From Salipiger bermudensis (GTDB taxonomy: Bacteria > Pseudomonadota > Alphaproteobacteria > Rhodobacterales > Rhodobacteraceae): a stretch of DNA of 64,000 nucleotides. The stretch's first letter is position 1. Each line of letters opens with the position of its first letter. Shown piece by piece: positions 42,855 through 50,793 of this stretch. The stretch is taken from contig NZ_JAHVIA010000011.1 in the NCBI RefSeq assembly GCF_019801965.1, positions 1 to 64,000 on the forward strand. The letters are read 5' to 3'. A model generated the notes under the pieces. The model was not told the origin of the DNA and searched no databases. It was given only the letters and a program-made list of their open reading frames with translations. Both the position numbers and the translations under genes were made by a program.

Positions 42855-43266
42855 CTTGGTTCCTCTCGTGTTGCGAGACAGAGCCTAAGACAGTCGCGGC
42901 GAGCCGGGAATATATCCGGCTATGATAATGCTGGGGTAGAAAATTGACGCATCTAATAGTCTCGGCGCTCCCGAAAGCACGCTCTGGATTTGCTCGGATG
43001 GTGTTTCAGCGGGCTATTTCCGGCGCAAGGGGGCGGCCCGCCCTGTCGGAGTAGGGGCCCAGCAGGGCTGCCAGACATCAGCCCGCACCGATGAGGCGCG
43101 GCGTCTCTGAAAAACAGTGCTGATAAATACCCGTCATTGCGCCGCATCAAGAAACAATAGCCGCGGTGGTGGTAAACTCGCGCCAGCGTGCACGGCTCCT
43201 GCATATGGACGGTCTCGCGCGTGACGGGATCGAGGCCGGGCCGCTTCATGAAGAGGAGGACCTGTC
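42855..43266. other. intergenic region between CaiB operon and RTX gene, no gene seen
   Basis: A 412-base divergent promoter region. Near the CaiB start it has an AT-rich dyad-like stretch (42907-42928). Near the RTX gene a GAGGAGGA ribosome-binding site precedes the ATG. The only frame of note (42953-43249, minus) lacks a ribosome-binding site and family-like composition, and I consider it spurious. Confidence 0.6.
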
Positions 43267-43968
43267 ATGGCAACTGACCCAATCATCATCATTCCCCCAC
43301 CGCCCGGATTTCCGCCGACGCCCGGGGATGATTACATCGAGCTCGACTCGCGGCCGCAGCGTCTGGACGCGCTCGAGGGCAACGACACCGTCTTCGCGGG
43401 CGGCGGCAACGACACCATTCTCGGCAATGATGACAACGACCTGATCTTCGGAGGTGCCAACCGTGATCTCCTGAAAGGCGGCGCGGGCGACGACACTCTC
43501 GACGGCGGATCATCGAATGACCGTCTCGAAGGCGGCGCGGGCGAAGACGTCCTGCTGGGCGGTCAGGGAGAGGACCGTCTCTATGGCGGCGATGGCGACG
43601 ACGCGCTCATGGGCGGCTCCGACAATGACCGGCTCTACGGTCAGGACGGCAACGACACCATCATCGGCGGCGACGGAGACGATGTTCTCTACGGAGACAA
43701 TCCGCAATTCAGCAACAGCGCGCCCGGCGACGATGACGAAGGCTGGATGGACGTCTTTGTGTTCGATGCCGACGACGGCAACGACAAGGTCTTCGATTTC
43801 GAGGAGGGGCTCGATCAGGTCTATCTCACCGAAGCTCCCGGAGGGGTCGACATCGCAGATGTCGTGGCCTTCTCCTATGTCGGCGACAACACGGTGATGA
43901 CCTACGGCGCCACCACGGTGACGTTCTACGACTCGGTCGTCACCGATGCGGACGTGCTGCTGATCTAG
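43267..43968 (+). CDS. small RTX (hemolysin-type calcium-binding) protein (233 aa)
   Basis: About eleven consecutive nine-residue RTX repeats (GGxGxDxUx type, e.g. GGAGDDTLDG, GGDGDDALMG, GGDGDDVLYG) span about residues 45-145. They fold into a calcium-loaded parallel beta-roll. The ~30-residue N-terminus is proline-rich with no catalytic domain. The C-terminal ~75 residues (DVFVFDADDGNDKVFDFEEG ... TDADVLLI) look like an uncleaved type I secretion signal region. No HlyB/HlyD/TolC genes lie nearby, so secretion must use a system encoded elsewhere. It is probably an extracellular adhesin or matrix protein, or a calcium buffer. Confidence 0.9.
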   Translation: MATDPIIIIPPPPGFPPTPGDDYIELDSRPQRLDALEGNDTVFAGGGNDTILGNDDNDLIFGGANRDLLKGGAGDDTLDGGSSNDRLEGGAGEDVLLGGQGEDRLYGGDGDDALMGGSDNDRLYGQDGNDTIIGGDGDDVLYGDNPQFSNSAPGDDDEGWMDVFVFDADDGNDKVFDFEEGLDQVYLTEAPGGVDIADVVAFSYVGDNTVMTYGATTVTFYDSVVTDADVLLI

Positions 43969-44048
43969 CGCGCGAGCTCCGCCATGCGGAGGCATCTTGG
44001 CCGGGCCGGCCTTCGACATCCCAGCTGAGGAAAAGGGCCAGGTGAGGA

Positions 44049-44076
44049 AAAGGGCGACCCTCCGGGGCCGCCCTTT
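44049..44076 (+). terminator. terminator downstream of RTX gene
   Basis: AAAGGGCG and CGCCCTTT form a perfect 8-bp outer stem with an inner CCC/GGG stem. The 3' arm ends in TTT. It lies 80 bases after the RTX stop. The rest of 43969-44284 holds only the Zur-like box before the next gene. Confidence 0.65.
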
Positions 44077-44248
44077 CACGCATCGGCAAGCGCGCAGCGC
44101 GCCGCAGTTGCTCGCTCGGCAATGCGTCTTACGGGCGATGATCCGGATCTTGTTGCCGTGGCGTGGACAGGTGCGGGCATCCTCAAGCGTGGCTTCGCTC
44201 ATCGGAATCACAAACCGGGTTGCGAGCGCGTCCGTCGCAGGTGTATAC

Positions 44249-44261
44249 GTTATGATATAAC
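44249..44261. promoter_or_regulatory. zur box: Zur box GTTAT-GAT-ATAAC
   Basis: A perfect 5-3-5 dyad 23 bases before the CobW-like start, where it would block RNA polymerase. It matches the alphaproteobacterial Zur consensus type (TGTTATANTATAACA) at nearly all positions. Two related sites lie in the zur-znuA gap. Confidence 0.75.
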
Positions 44262-44284
44262 ATTGCATAACGTAGGAGACTTCG

Positions 44285-45505
44285 ATGCCCGCTCCGGATT
44301 CGCGCCTGCCTGTCACCGTTCTTTCCGGCTTTCTCGGGGCCGGTAAGACCACCCTGCTGAACGAGGTTCTCAACAATCGGGAGGGTCGCCGCGTCGCGGT
44401 GATCGTCAACGACATGTCGGAGGTGAACATCGATGCCGATCTGGTGCGCGAAGGCGGCGCCGATCTCAGCCAGACGGAAGAAAAGCTGGTCGAGATGACC
44501 AATGGCTGCATCTGCTGCACCCTGCGCGACGACCTGCTGGTCGAGGTGCGCCGGCTCGCCGAGGAGGGCCGGTTCGATTACCTGCTGATCGAAAGCACCG
44601 GCATCGCCGAGCCGCTGCCGGTGGCGGCGACCTTCGATTTCCGCGACGAGACCGGCGCGAGCCTGAGCGACGTGGCGCGACTCGACACGATGGTGACAGT
44701 GGTCGACACGGTGAACCTGCTGTCGGACTATGCCAGCCACGATTTCCTCCGCGACCGCGGCGAGTCCCTGGGCAGCGAGGACGAGCGCACGCTTGTCGAC
44801 CTGCTGGTCGACCAGATCGAGTTTGCCGACATCGTGGTGCTGAACAAGGCCGGCGACGCCGGTCCCGAGCGGCGCGATGCCGCCCGCCTGATTGTCACCT
44901 CCCTGAACCCCGACGCGCAGATCATCGAGGCCGATTACGGCCGGGTGCCGCAGGAGCGCATCTTCGACACCGGGCTCTTCGATTTCGACAAGGCGCACCT
45001 GCACCCGATGTGGGCCAAGGAGCTCTACGGCTTCAATGACCATGTCCCCGAAACTGAGGAATACGGGGTCTCCTCCTTCGTCTACCGGGCGCGCCGGCCG
45101 TTCCATCCGCAGCGGGTCCACGACGTGCTGAACGGGCCGCTGCCGGGGGTGATCCGCGCCAAGGGGCATTTCTGGATCGCCACCCGGCCCGATTGGCTGG
45201 CGGAGTTCTCGCTGGCCGGTGCGCTCAGCACCATCAAGCCGATGGGCATGTGGTGGGCGACGGTGCCGGAAAGCCGCCGCCCGGATCATCCGCAGGCGCG
45301 CGCCTATCTCGAACAGCATTGGCAGGAGCCCTTCGGCGACCGCCGTCAGGAGCTGGTCTTCATCGGCGCGGGGATGGACAGGGCGGCGATCACTGCGGCG
45401 CTCGATGCGGCGCTGGTGAAGGCGGATACCGGCTTCACGCCAGAGCTCTGGACAACGCTCGAGGATCCTTTCCCGGGCTGGCGTCGCGCTACCGAGGCGG
45501 CCTGA
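44285..45505 (+). CDS. COG0523 GTPase, ZigA-like zinc metallochaperone (406 aa)
   Basis: A G3E GTPase of the CobW/COG0523 family. Walker A is [10 protein letters not shown] (14-23). The metal-binding CxCC is C75-C77-C78 in [11 protein letters not shown], and the switch region is [10 protein letters not shown]. The base-recognition site reads LNKAG rather than NKxD. The C-terminal CobW domain is about 260-395. A Zur box lies over its promoter, so it is expected to be made under zinc starvation, when such proteins deliver Zn to key enzymes. The stop overlaps the next start (TGATG). Confidence 0.92.
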   Translation: MPAPDSRLPVTVLSGFLGAGKTTLLNEVLNNREGRRVAVIVNDMSEVNIDADLVREGGADLSQTEEKLVEMTNGCICCTLRDDLLVEVRRLAEEGRFDYLLIESTGIAEPLPVAATFDFRDETGASLSDVARLDTMVTVVDTVNLLSDYASHDFLRDRGESLGSEDERTLVDLLVDQIEFADIVVLNKAGDAGPERRDAARLIVTSLNPDAQIIEADYGRVPQERIFDTGLFDFDKAHLHPMWAKELYGFNDHVPETEEYGVSSFVYRARRPFHPQRVHDVLNGPLPGVIRAKGHFWIATRPDWLAEFSLAGALSTIKPMGMWWATVPESRRPDHPQARAYLEQHWQEPFGDRRQELVFIGAGMDRAAITAALDAALVKADTGFTPELWTTLEDPFPGWRRATEAA

Positions 45506-45786
45506 TGGCTGCGCGCATCAGCAACCTGCGCAGCAGCCTGAAGCGGCGCAGCCGGCAAGGCGATGCGATGGCGCGTTTCGACCGTCTGCCCCCGGACCTG
45601 CGCCGCTGGCTGGCGCAGGCCGCCCTGCCCTGGTCGCCGCGCTCGGCGCTGCGGCTCTGGCAGCGCGCGCTGGCGCGCCATGGTGGCGATACCGATGCGG
45701 CGCTCGCCCATCTCGGCGAGGTCGAGCGCGCCACGCTGCGGCGGGACACCGCCTATCGACCGGCCTCCGGGGCCCGGACGGTTTGA
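45505..45786 (+). CDS. DUF6525-like small protein (93 aa)
   Basis: A small, very basic protein with the pattern SLKRRSRQGDAMARFDRLPP then DLRRWLAQAALPWSPRSALR, which I recognise as the DUF6525 group of Rhodobacterales. It is predicted to be helical. Its ATG overlaps the stop of the COG0523 GTPase (TGATG), so it is co-translated with it and belongs to the zinc-starvation response. Function unknown. A role in RNA/protein binding would fit the charge but is unproven. It is convergent with znuB, separated by 14 bases. Confidence 0.72.
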   Translation: MAARISNLRSSLKRRSRQGDAMARFDRLPPDLRRWLAQAALPWSPRSALRLWQRALARHGGDTDAALAHLGEVERATLRRDTAYRPASGARTV

Positions 45787-45800
45787 GCCCGGGGCCGGCG

Positions 45801-46601
45801 CTAGTGGTGCCGGCCCAGCCGTGAGGTGGAGAGCGACAGCAGGAAGAGCGTTGCCGCGACGCAGACGATGGTCGGTCCGGTCGGGGAATCGAGCTGGTAG
45901 GACGCCTGCACGCCACCGATCACCGAGACCGCCGCCATCACCAGCGCCAACCCGGCCATGCTCACCGGGGAGCGGCTGAAGGGCCGCGCCGCCGCGGCCG
46001 GGATGATCAGCATGGCGGTGATCAGCAGCGCGCCCACCACCTTGATCGCGACCGCCACGGTGATCGCCAGCGCCAGCGTCAGCACCAGCTGCTCGCGGTC
46101 GGGATCGATGCCTTCGGCGCGGGCGAGATCGGGGTTGAGCGTCGCCGTCAGCAGGGCCGACCAGCGCCAGGTGATGAGCCCGACCACCAGCGCGGCGCCA
46201 CCCCAGATCACCACCAGATCGGAGGGCATCACCGCGAGGATGTCGCCGAAGAGATAGGCCATCAGGTCGATCCGGACGCCGCTCAGGAACGAGGCGCCCA
46301 CCAGTCCGAAGGCCAGCGCCGAGTGCGCCAGAACGCCGAGGATCGTGTCCATCGCGAAGCCCCGGCCGCTGAGCGTCGAGACGGTCAGCGCCATGATCAG
46401 CGCCACCACCAGCGCGCCGCTGAAGATCGATACCGAGAAGCCGAGCGCCAGCGCCACGCCGAGGATCGCCGCATGCGCGGTGGCGTCGCCGAAATAGGCC
46501 ATGCGCCGCCAGACCACGAAACAGCCCAACGGCGCCGCCGCGAGCGCAAGGCCAAGCCCCGCCAGCACCGCGCGGATCATGAAATCGTCCAACAGGCTCA
46601 T
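45801..46601 (-). CDS. znuB: ZnuB, zinc ABC transporter permease (266 aa)
   Basis: An inner-membrane permease of the ZnuB/MntB (ABC-3) family with 7-8 hydrophobic helices. Typical stretches are PLGCFVVWRRMAYFGDATAH and AILGVALALG near the N-terminus and ALLITAMLIIPAAAARPFSR in the second half. Its start overlaps the znuC stop by 4 bases (ATGA). It is the last gene of the zur-znuC-znuB operon, with ZnuA encoded divergently. Confidence 0.94.
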   Translation of the reverse strand: MSLLDDFMIRAVLAGLGLALAAAPLGCFVVWRRMAYFGDATAHAAILGVALALGFSVSIFSGALVVALIMALTVSTLSGRGFAMDTILGVLAHSALAFGLVGASFLSGVRIDLMAYLFGDILAVMPSDLVVIWGGAALVVGLITWRWSALLTATLNPDLARAEGIDPDREQLVLTLALAITVAVAIKVVGALLITAMLIIPAAAARPFSRSPVSMAGLALVMAAVSVIGGVQASYQLDSPTGPTIVCVAATLFLLSLSTSRLGRHH

Positions 46602-47332
46602 TCTGCCGCCTCGCTCGCACCACAGTCGTGGCGGTGGTTGTGATGGTGAGTGTAGAGCGCCAGCGCCCCGCGCGTGCCCTCGCCGAACAGCGCCCGGTAT
46701 TCCGGCGCGGAGGCCACGTGGCTGGGCTCGCCCTCGCAGCAGATATGGCCATTGAGGCAGATCACCCGGTCGCTCGTGCTCATCACCACGTGCAGGTCGT
46801 GGCTGACCATCAGGACGCCGCAGCCCCGGCTGCGCCGCACGTCCTCGATCTGCCGGTAGAAGGCGGCGGTGCCGGGCTGGTCGAGCCCTTGCGTGGCCTC
46901 GTCGAGCACGAGAAGCTCGGGCGCACCGAGCAGCGCCCGCGCCAACATCACCCGCTGCAACTGGCCGCCCGACAGGTCGCTGACCTGCCGCCGCTCGAGC
47001 CCGCCGACCCCGGCCTCCTCCAGCGCCTGCGAGATCTCCGCCGTGCTGACCTTGCGGCGCAGCCCCAGCAGGTTTGCCGCGGTCATCGGAAGCGTCGGGT
47101 CGATGGCCAGCCGCTGCGGCACATAGCCGATGCGCAGCTTCGGCGCCTTGCTGATGCGCCCGCCGGTGGGCGCGAGCGAGCCGATCAGAAGCCGCAGCAG
47201 CGTCGACTTTCCCGAGCCGTTGGGCCCGACGATGGTGACGATCTCGCCGGGCTCCATCCGCATGGAGACATGCGTCAGGATTGTCGTGTCGCCGATCCGC
47301 AGCGTGACATTGGAAAATTCAAACAGGCTCAT
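46598..47332 (-). CDS. znuC: ZnuC, zinc ABC transporter ATPase (244 aa)
   Basis: The ATPase subunit. Walker A is VGPNGSGKST (about 35-44), the signature LSGGQLQRVMLARALL and Walker B ELLVLDEATQGLD. The His-rich C-terminus (ALYTHHHNHRHDCGASEAAE) is common in ZnuC and may sense or store zinc. The start at 47332 is chosen by the family N-terminus (MSLFEFSNVTLRIGD) and by its 4-base overlap with the zur stop. The longer open frame upstream is a shadow of zur. Confidence 0.95.
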   Translation of the reverse strand: MSLFEFSNVTLRIGDTTILTHVSMRMEPGEIVTIVGPNGSGKSTLLRLLIGSLAPTGGRISKAPKLRIGYVPQRLAIDPTLPMTAANLLGLRRKVSTAEISQALEEAGVGGLERRQVSDLSGGQLQRVMLARALLGAPELLVLDEATQGLDQPGTAAFYRQIEDVRRSRGCGVLMVSHDLHVVMSTSDRVICLNGHICCEGEPSHVASAPEYRALFGEGTRGALALYTHHHNHRHDCGASEAAE

Positions 47333-47814
47333 CCGGCCACTCCTTCCGCACGACAGCTCGGGCAGACCCCGATGGCCTCGACCACGGTCTGCTCGATCTC
47401 GAAACCGGCCTCGCGGGCCGCCGGGCCGAGCATCCCGCGCGACGGCAGCGCGCTGGTCTCGGCCACGGTGTTGCATAGCCGGCAAATCATGAAGGCCGGG
47501 TCGTGGGTCTCGCAAGGATGGACGCAGGCGACATAGGCGTTCAGCCGTTCGATCCGGTGCACGAAGCCGTGCTTGACGAGAAAGTCGAGCGTTCGATAGG
47601 CGACGGGGGGCTGCGAGCCGAAGCCTTCCGCCTTCAGACGGGCGAGGATGTCGTAGGCGCCGAGTGCCTTGTGCTCGTCGAGCAGGATCTCGAAGACGCG
47701 CCGCCGTACCGCGGTGAAATGCAGGCGGTGCGCATCGCAAAAGCCATGCGCGGCCGCGAGCCGTTCGGCTTTGCAGCTTCCGTGATCATGCGCCGTCATT
47801 CCGACCGATTCCAT
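47329..47814 (-). CDS. zur: Zur, zinc uptake regulator of the Fur family (161 aa)
   Basis: A Fur-family repressor. The winged helix is at about 30-95 (FTAVRRRVFEILLDEHKALG, YRTLDFLVKHGFVHRIE). The structural zinc site uses two CxxC pairs (CRLCNTVAE, VCPSCRAEG). The sensing region has the HPCETHDPAFMIC segment. It is the first gene of the zur-znuC-znuB operon. The two Zur-like boxes in the 86-base gap to znuA imply autoregulation. An internal ATG five codons downstream is possible, but GAGGG supports 47814. Confidence 0.94.
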   Translation of the reverse strand: MESVGMTAHDHGSCKAERLAAAHGFCDAHRLHFTAVRRRVFEILLDEHKALGAYDILARLKAEGFGSQPPVAYRTLDFLVKHGFVHRIERLNAYVACVHPCETHDPAFMICRLCNTVAETSALPSRGMLGPAAREAGFEIEQTVVEAIGVCPSCRAEGVAG

Positions 47815-47843
47815 TCTGCGCCCTCGAAGACCCGTCTTGCTAT

Positions 47844-47856
47844 GTTATAGTATTCC
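47844..47856. promoter_or_regulatory. zur box: Zur-like box GTTAT-AGT-ATTCC
   Basis: Part of ATGTTATAGTATTCCAT (47842-47858), 30 bases upstream of the zur start. Three of five bases of the right arm match ATAAC. With the site at 47876 it covers both divergent promoters. Confidence 0.6.
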
Positions 47857-47875
47857 ATATACGGGTCGTCACGAT

Positions 47876-47888
47876 GTTACAACATAAC
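47876..47888. promoter_or_regulatory. zur box: Zur-like box GTTAC-AAC-ATAAC
   Basis: Nine of ten arm positions match GTTAT-N3-ATAAC. It ends 12 bases before the znuA start and overlaps a second ATGTT-AC-AACAT dyad. It is placed to block znuA transcription when zinc is plentiful. Confidence 0.65.
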
Positions 47889-47900
47889 GCGGAGTATCCC

Positions 47901-48980
47901 ATGCGTTCTTCCTTCTTCCTCGGGACCGTTTCCGCCCTCGGTCTGGCCGGCGCGGCCGGCGCCGACGTGCCGTCGGTCGCAACCGATATCCCGCCGGTCC
48001 ACTCGCTGGTGTCGATCGTGATGGGCGATCTCGGCAGCCCCGATCTGCTGGTGCAGCCCGGCGCGTCGCCGCACGGCTATTCGCTGCGCCCCTCCGAGGC
48101 AAGGGCTCTGGACCAGGCCGACGCGGTGTTCTGGATCGGCGAGGCGCTGGTGCCGTGGATGGCCGGATCGATCGAGGCGCTTGCGTCGGATGCCCGGGTG
48201 GTGGAACTGATCGAGACTGACGGCACGACCGAATTGGCGTTCCGCGAAGGCGTGACCTTCGAGGCGCATGACCACGATCACGAGGAGCACGCCGAACACG
48301 ACGATCATAATCATGACGACCATGACCATGAGGAGCACGCCGAGCATGACGATCACGATCATGACGACCATGATCATGACGACCATGCGGAGCACGACGA
48401 TCACGATCACGAAGACCATGATCATGAGGACCATGCAGAGCATGAAGACCATGATCATGACCATCATGGCAACGATCCGCATGCCTGGCTCGACCCTGAA
48501 AATGGCAAGGTCTGGCTCGATGTGATCGCGGCAGAGCTTTCGGCGCTCGACCCGGAGAATGCCGGCACCTACGCCGCCAATGCCGAGGCCGGGAAGGCCG
48601 AGCTCGAGGCCCTCATCGGCGAAATCACCGCGACGCTCGCGCCGCTTCGCAGCGAGAACTTCGTGGTCTTCCACGATGCCTACCAGTATTTCGAGACCCG
48701 CTTCGACATTCCCGCCGCCGGCTCGATCACCCTTGCCGATGCCTCGGATCCGAGCCCGGCGCGCATCGAGGAGATCCAGGGCAAGGTTGCCGAGCTGGGC
48801 GTGACCTGCGCTTTCAGCGAGCCGCAATACGATGCCAACCTGATCGCCACCGTGTTCCGCGGCACCGATGCCCGGACCGGCGTGATGGACCCGCTGGGCA
48901 CCGAGCTGACGCCCGGCCCGGATCTCTACCCGCAGGTGCTGCGAAACCTTGCGACCAGCCTGAGCGACTGCCTCGAGTGA
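47901..48980 (+). CDS. znuA: ZnuA, periplasmic zinc-binding protein with very long His-rich loop (359 aa)
   Basis: The cluster A-I zinc receptor. The start at 47901 gives a signal peptide (MRSSFFLGTVSALGLAGAAG), and CGGAG precedes it. Zinc ligands are the His in DIPPVHSLV, the His in DPHAWLDPENG, the His in VFHDAYQYFE and probably the Glu/Asp in FSEPQYDAN. Between the first two ligands a stretch of ~75 residues (nucleotides about 48265-48480) is almost only His, Asp, Glu and Ala in DHDHEEHAEHDD-type repeats. This is far longer than in E. coli ZnuA and is suited to capture zinc in bulk. Confidence 0.95.
   Translation: MRSSFFLGTVSALGLAGAAGADVPSVATDIPPVHSLVSIVMGDLGSPDLLVQPGASPHGYSLRPSEARALDQADAVFWIGEALVPWMAGSIEALASDARVVELIETDGTTELAFREGVTFEAHDHDHEEHAEHDDHNHDDHDHEEHAEHDDHDHDDHDHDDHAEHDDHDHEDHDHEDHAEHEDHDHDHHGNDPHAWLDPENGKVWLDVIAAELSALDPENAGTYAANAEAGKAELEALIGEITATLAPLRSENFVVFHDAYQYFETRFDIPAAGSITLADASDPSPARIEEIQGKVAELGVTCAFSEPQYDANLIATVFRGTDARTGVMDPLGTELTPGPDLYPQVLRNLATSLSDCLE
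48265..48480 (+). repeat. codon-level tandem repeat encoding the ZnuA His/Asp/Glu loop
   Basis: Degenerate tandem units built from GAYCAY and GAGCAY codons (e.g. GACCATGATCATGA, GAGCACGCCGA). The DNA similarity between units suggests recent slippage or recombination, and the number of units probably varies between strains. Frame is kept throughout. Confidence 0.75.
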
Positions 48981-48988
48981 CCCGGGAG

Positions 48989-49012
48989 GGGCGCCGCGAT
49001 CCGGCGGCGCCC
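48989..49012. terminator. hairpin between convergent znuA and COG0523 gene
   Basis: GGGCGCCGC-GATCCG-GCGGCGCCC is a perfect 9-bp stem in the 40-base gap between two convergent stop codons. It lacks a U-run but probably serves as a shared transcription end. Confidence 0.55.
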
Positions 49013-49020
49013 GCCTCCGT

Positions 49021-50109
49021 CTAGGGGCGCCGGAGCGCCAGGTGCAGGCTGGCTGAGCCCGACGCAATCCCGCAGAGCGCCGCGAAGTCCCTGCGCAGGG
49101 CATCCTCGTCCAGAGCCGTGCCGATCACCACCAGACGGCTCTCCGCCACGCCGTCGGGCCAGTGCTCGATACGCCGCACCGGGTAGATCCGGTGGCCGAC
49201 GACATGGACCACCACCGGGCGGGACGGATCGTCCTGCAGCGCCACGAGGCCCTTGATCCGCAGCAGGCCCGCGTCCGGCGCCGCGGTGACCCGCGACAGG
49301 AAGCGCTGCAGCTCCGCGGGCCGCAGCGGGCTCTCGCAGGTCAGCGGCACCGCAAGCACCGATCCGTGGCGGTTCAGGCCGTGAAAATGCGCGCCGTCGG
49401 GATGCGCGCCCGACCGCCGATCTGCCGCGAGCCAGCGCGTGACGCCTTCTCCCTTGCCGAAGGCGGCATAGCTTCCGGGGGTCAGCAGCCGCGCCGGATC
49501 AAAGCCCGGATCCGCCGCATCATGAAGCTCGATCGCGGGGTTGAGCGCGCGCAGCCGCTCGGGCCAGTCGCCTGCGGGGCAGAGATCGGTGCGGGTGAGA
49601 ATGGCGTGGTCGGCGAAGGCGATCTGCTTCACGCTCTCGGGATGCGCCGCCAGCGCGGCCCCGATGCCCTCGACATCGACGACCGCGATCACGCCCGACA
49701 GCCGGAAGGCGCGCGCCACCGCGTGATCGGCCAGCGAGCGCGCGTCGATGCCGCCGGGAATCAGGCTGTTGATGATCGGCGCCGGATCGGCGAGCCCGGT
49801 GGTCTCGACGATGACCCGGCGGAAGGGCGGCAGTTCACCGGTCTTGCGGCCGTGCAGCAACTGCTCGAGCGAGGCGCGCAGATCGCTGCCGACGGTGCAA
49901 CAGATGCAGCCTGCGGTGGTCACCACCGGCCGTTCCCGGCCCTCGCGCACGAGATCATGATCCACCGGGACCAACCCGAACTCGTTGATGACGAGCGCGG
50001 TGTCCCGCAGCGCCGGATCTGCCATCATCCGGTTCAGAAGGGTGGTCTTGCCTGCCCCCAGGAAGCCGGTCAGCAGGTGAACCGGAAGCTGATCCTTCGC
50101 AGACGGCAT
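49021..50109 (-). CDS. second COG0523 GTPase (362 aa)
   Basis: A CobW/YjiA-type G3E GTPase. Walker A is [10 protein letters not shown] (14-23). The CxCC metal site is C68-C70-C71 in AGCICCTVG, the switch is VIVETTGLADPAP and the base site ILTRTDL. The linker contains HPDGAHFHGLNRHG, an extra His cluster. The C-terminal CobW domain is about 250-340. The start MPSAKDQLPVHLL at 50109 follows GAGAGGA, and the long upstream in-frame extension is rejected. Its place next to znuA suggests a zinc role, although I see no Zur box in front of it. It is shorter than and distinct from the GTPase at 44285. Confidence 0.88.
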   Translation of the reverse strand: MPSAKDQLPVHLLTGFLGAGKTTLLNRMMADPALRDTALVINEFGLVPVDHDLVREGRERPVVTTAGCICCTVGSDLRASLEQLLHGRKTGELPPFRRVIVETTGLADPAPIINSLIPGGIDARSLADHAVARAFRLSGVIAVVDVEGIGAALAAHPESVKQIAFADHAILTRTDLCPAGDWPERLRALNPAIELHDAADPGFDPARLLTPGSYAAFGKGEGVTRWLAADRRSGAHPDGAHFHGLNRHGSVLAVPLTCESPLRPAELQRFLSRVTAAPDAGLLRIKGLVALQDDPSRPVVVHVVGHRIYPVRRIEHWPDGVAESRLVVIGTALDEDALRRDFAALCGIASGSASLHLALRRP

Positions 50110-50453
50110 CGGGGTGTCCTCTCTCTGTCGGGAGCAGCGGTGCGGTGCGGGCCTTGTACGGCCCTGCTTACGGGGCGTCGCGTGAGGCATCGAGCCCTCG
50201 GCGTGGCCGGTTCCGAGGTTGTGCCAGAGCCGCATGGCGGCTGCAACTGTCCGGAGGTTGCCGAGACGAGACCGGCGCGGCGCTCCACCGGTGCCGCGCC
50301 GGTCGCGCCCGTCCGCTTCGGAGGGGACGGCTAGGGATTTGAGCCGAAAGAGAAATTCGCACGCGCCAGCTTCCGGCCATGAGCCCTGATTTAAATACCT
50401 GGCTGTAAAGCCCGACAAAATAACTCAACTAATTGTTTTTGCTCGCTTTTCTC
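50110..50453. other. upstream region of the second COG0523 gene, no gene seen
   Basis: High-GC stretch 50110-50340 followed by an AT-rich patch 50380-50450 that could hold promoters for either direction. Open frames here lack ribosome-binding sites and resemble no family I know. Confidence 0.5.
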
Positions 50454-50619
50454 TTGACGGCTCCCGTGCCGGGGCGTAGTCAGGGCCCAAGAGCAACGCA
50501 CCAAGCGACCCAGCTCGGCAGCTACGCAGCGACCTTTCAAAGGCAGCGACGTCGCCACCAAGCCAAGGCAGCCAGGGACGTAGCCACGCAAGGGCGGACC
50601 CGAAGGGGCCCGCCTCTTT
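50454..50619 (+). ncRNA. candidate structured small RNA of unknown class
   Basis: A gene-free stretch with many symmetric elements and a terminator-like end. TTGACG (50454-50459) and a poor TAGTCA 17 bases on could be a promoter. CCTTT-C-AAAGG (50533-50543) and GCGACGTCGC (50546-50555) are perfect palindromes. GGCGG-a-CCC-GAA-GGG-gc-CCGCC (50593-50614) followed by TCTTT is terminator-like. Reading frames across it on the minus strand (50391-50726, 50425-50631) are Arg/Leu/Trp-rich and look spurious. I cannot match it to tmRNA, SRP RNA, RNase P, 6S or a riboswitch. A dispersed repeat is an alternative. Confidence 0.35.
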
Positions 50620-50793
50620 GCGTTTGGGCAACCCGCATCGCTTGACACGCTCCGCCCGCTCGACGAGATTGCGCCGAGCCAGGCCGTGCCCAGCTGGATC
50701 CCTCGTGATCCCCCTCTCCCCAACATGACGTCAGCGCCCTGCCCGCATCATCTGTGACCGCGGCGGCGCGATGACAGATCCGCCGAGGTTCCC

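Noticed and set aside
42953-43249. 98-codon minus-strand frame upstream of the RTX gene
   Set aside because: Odd composition, no ribosome-binding site, and it spans the RTX promoter region.
43510-44520. 336-codon minus-strand frame across the RTX end and GTPase start
   Set aside because: It bridges two real genes on the opposite strand including their intergenic terminator and Zur box. Shadow frame.
48265-48480. Tandem DNA repeats resembling a CRISPR array at first sight
   Set aside because: Units are short, in frame, without unique spacers, and encode the ZnuA metal-binding loop.
47877-49103. Minus-strand frame opposite znuA, with a hydrophobic IMVMI-type stretch that looks like a membrane segment
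   Set aside because: The hydrophobic stretch is simply the complement of the His/Asp codon repeat. znuA itself is unambiguous.
50454-50619. Identification of the gap as tmRNA, SRP RNA, 6S RNA or a cobalamin riboswitch
   Set aside because: None of the diagnostic sequence blocks of these RNAs could be found. Kept only as an unclassified candidate.
50391-50726. Minus-strand frames (111 and 68 codons) in the gap between zinc and iron loci
   Set aside because: Arg/Leu/Trp-rich with no domain. They overlap the palindromic, terminator-like segment and are more likely spurious frames over an RNA or repeat.
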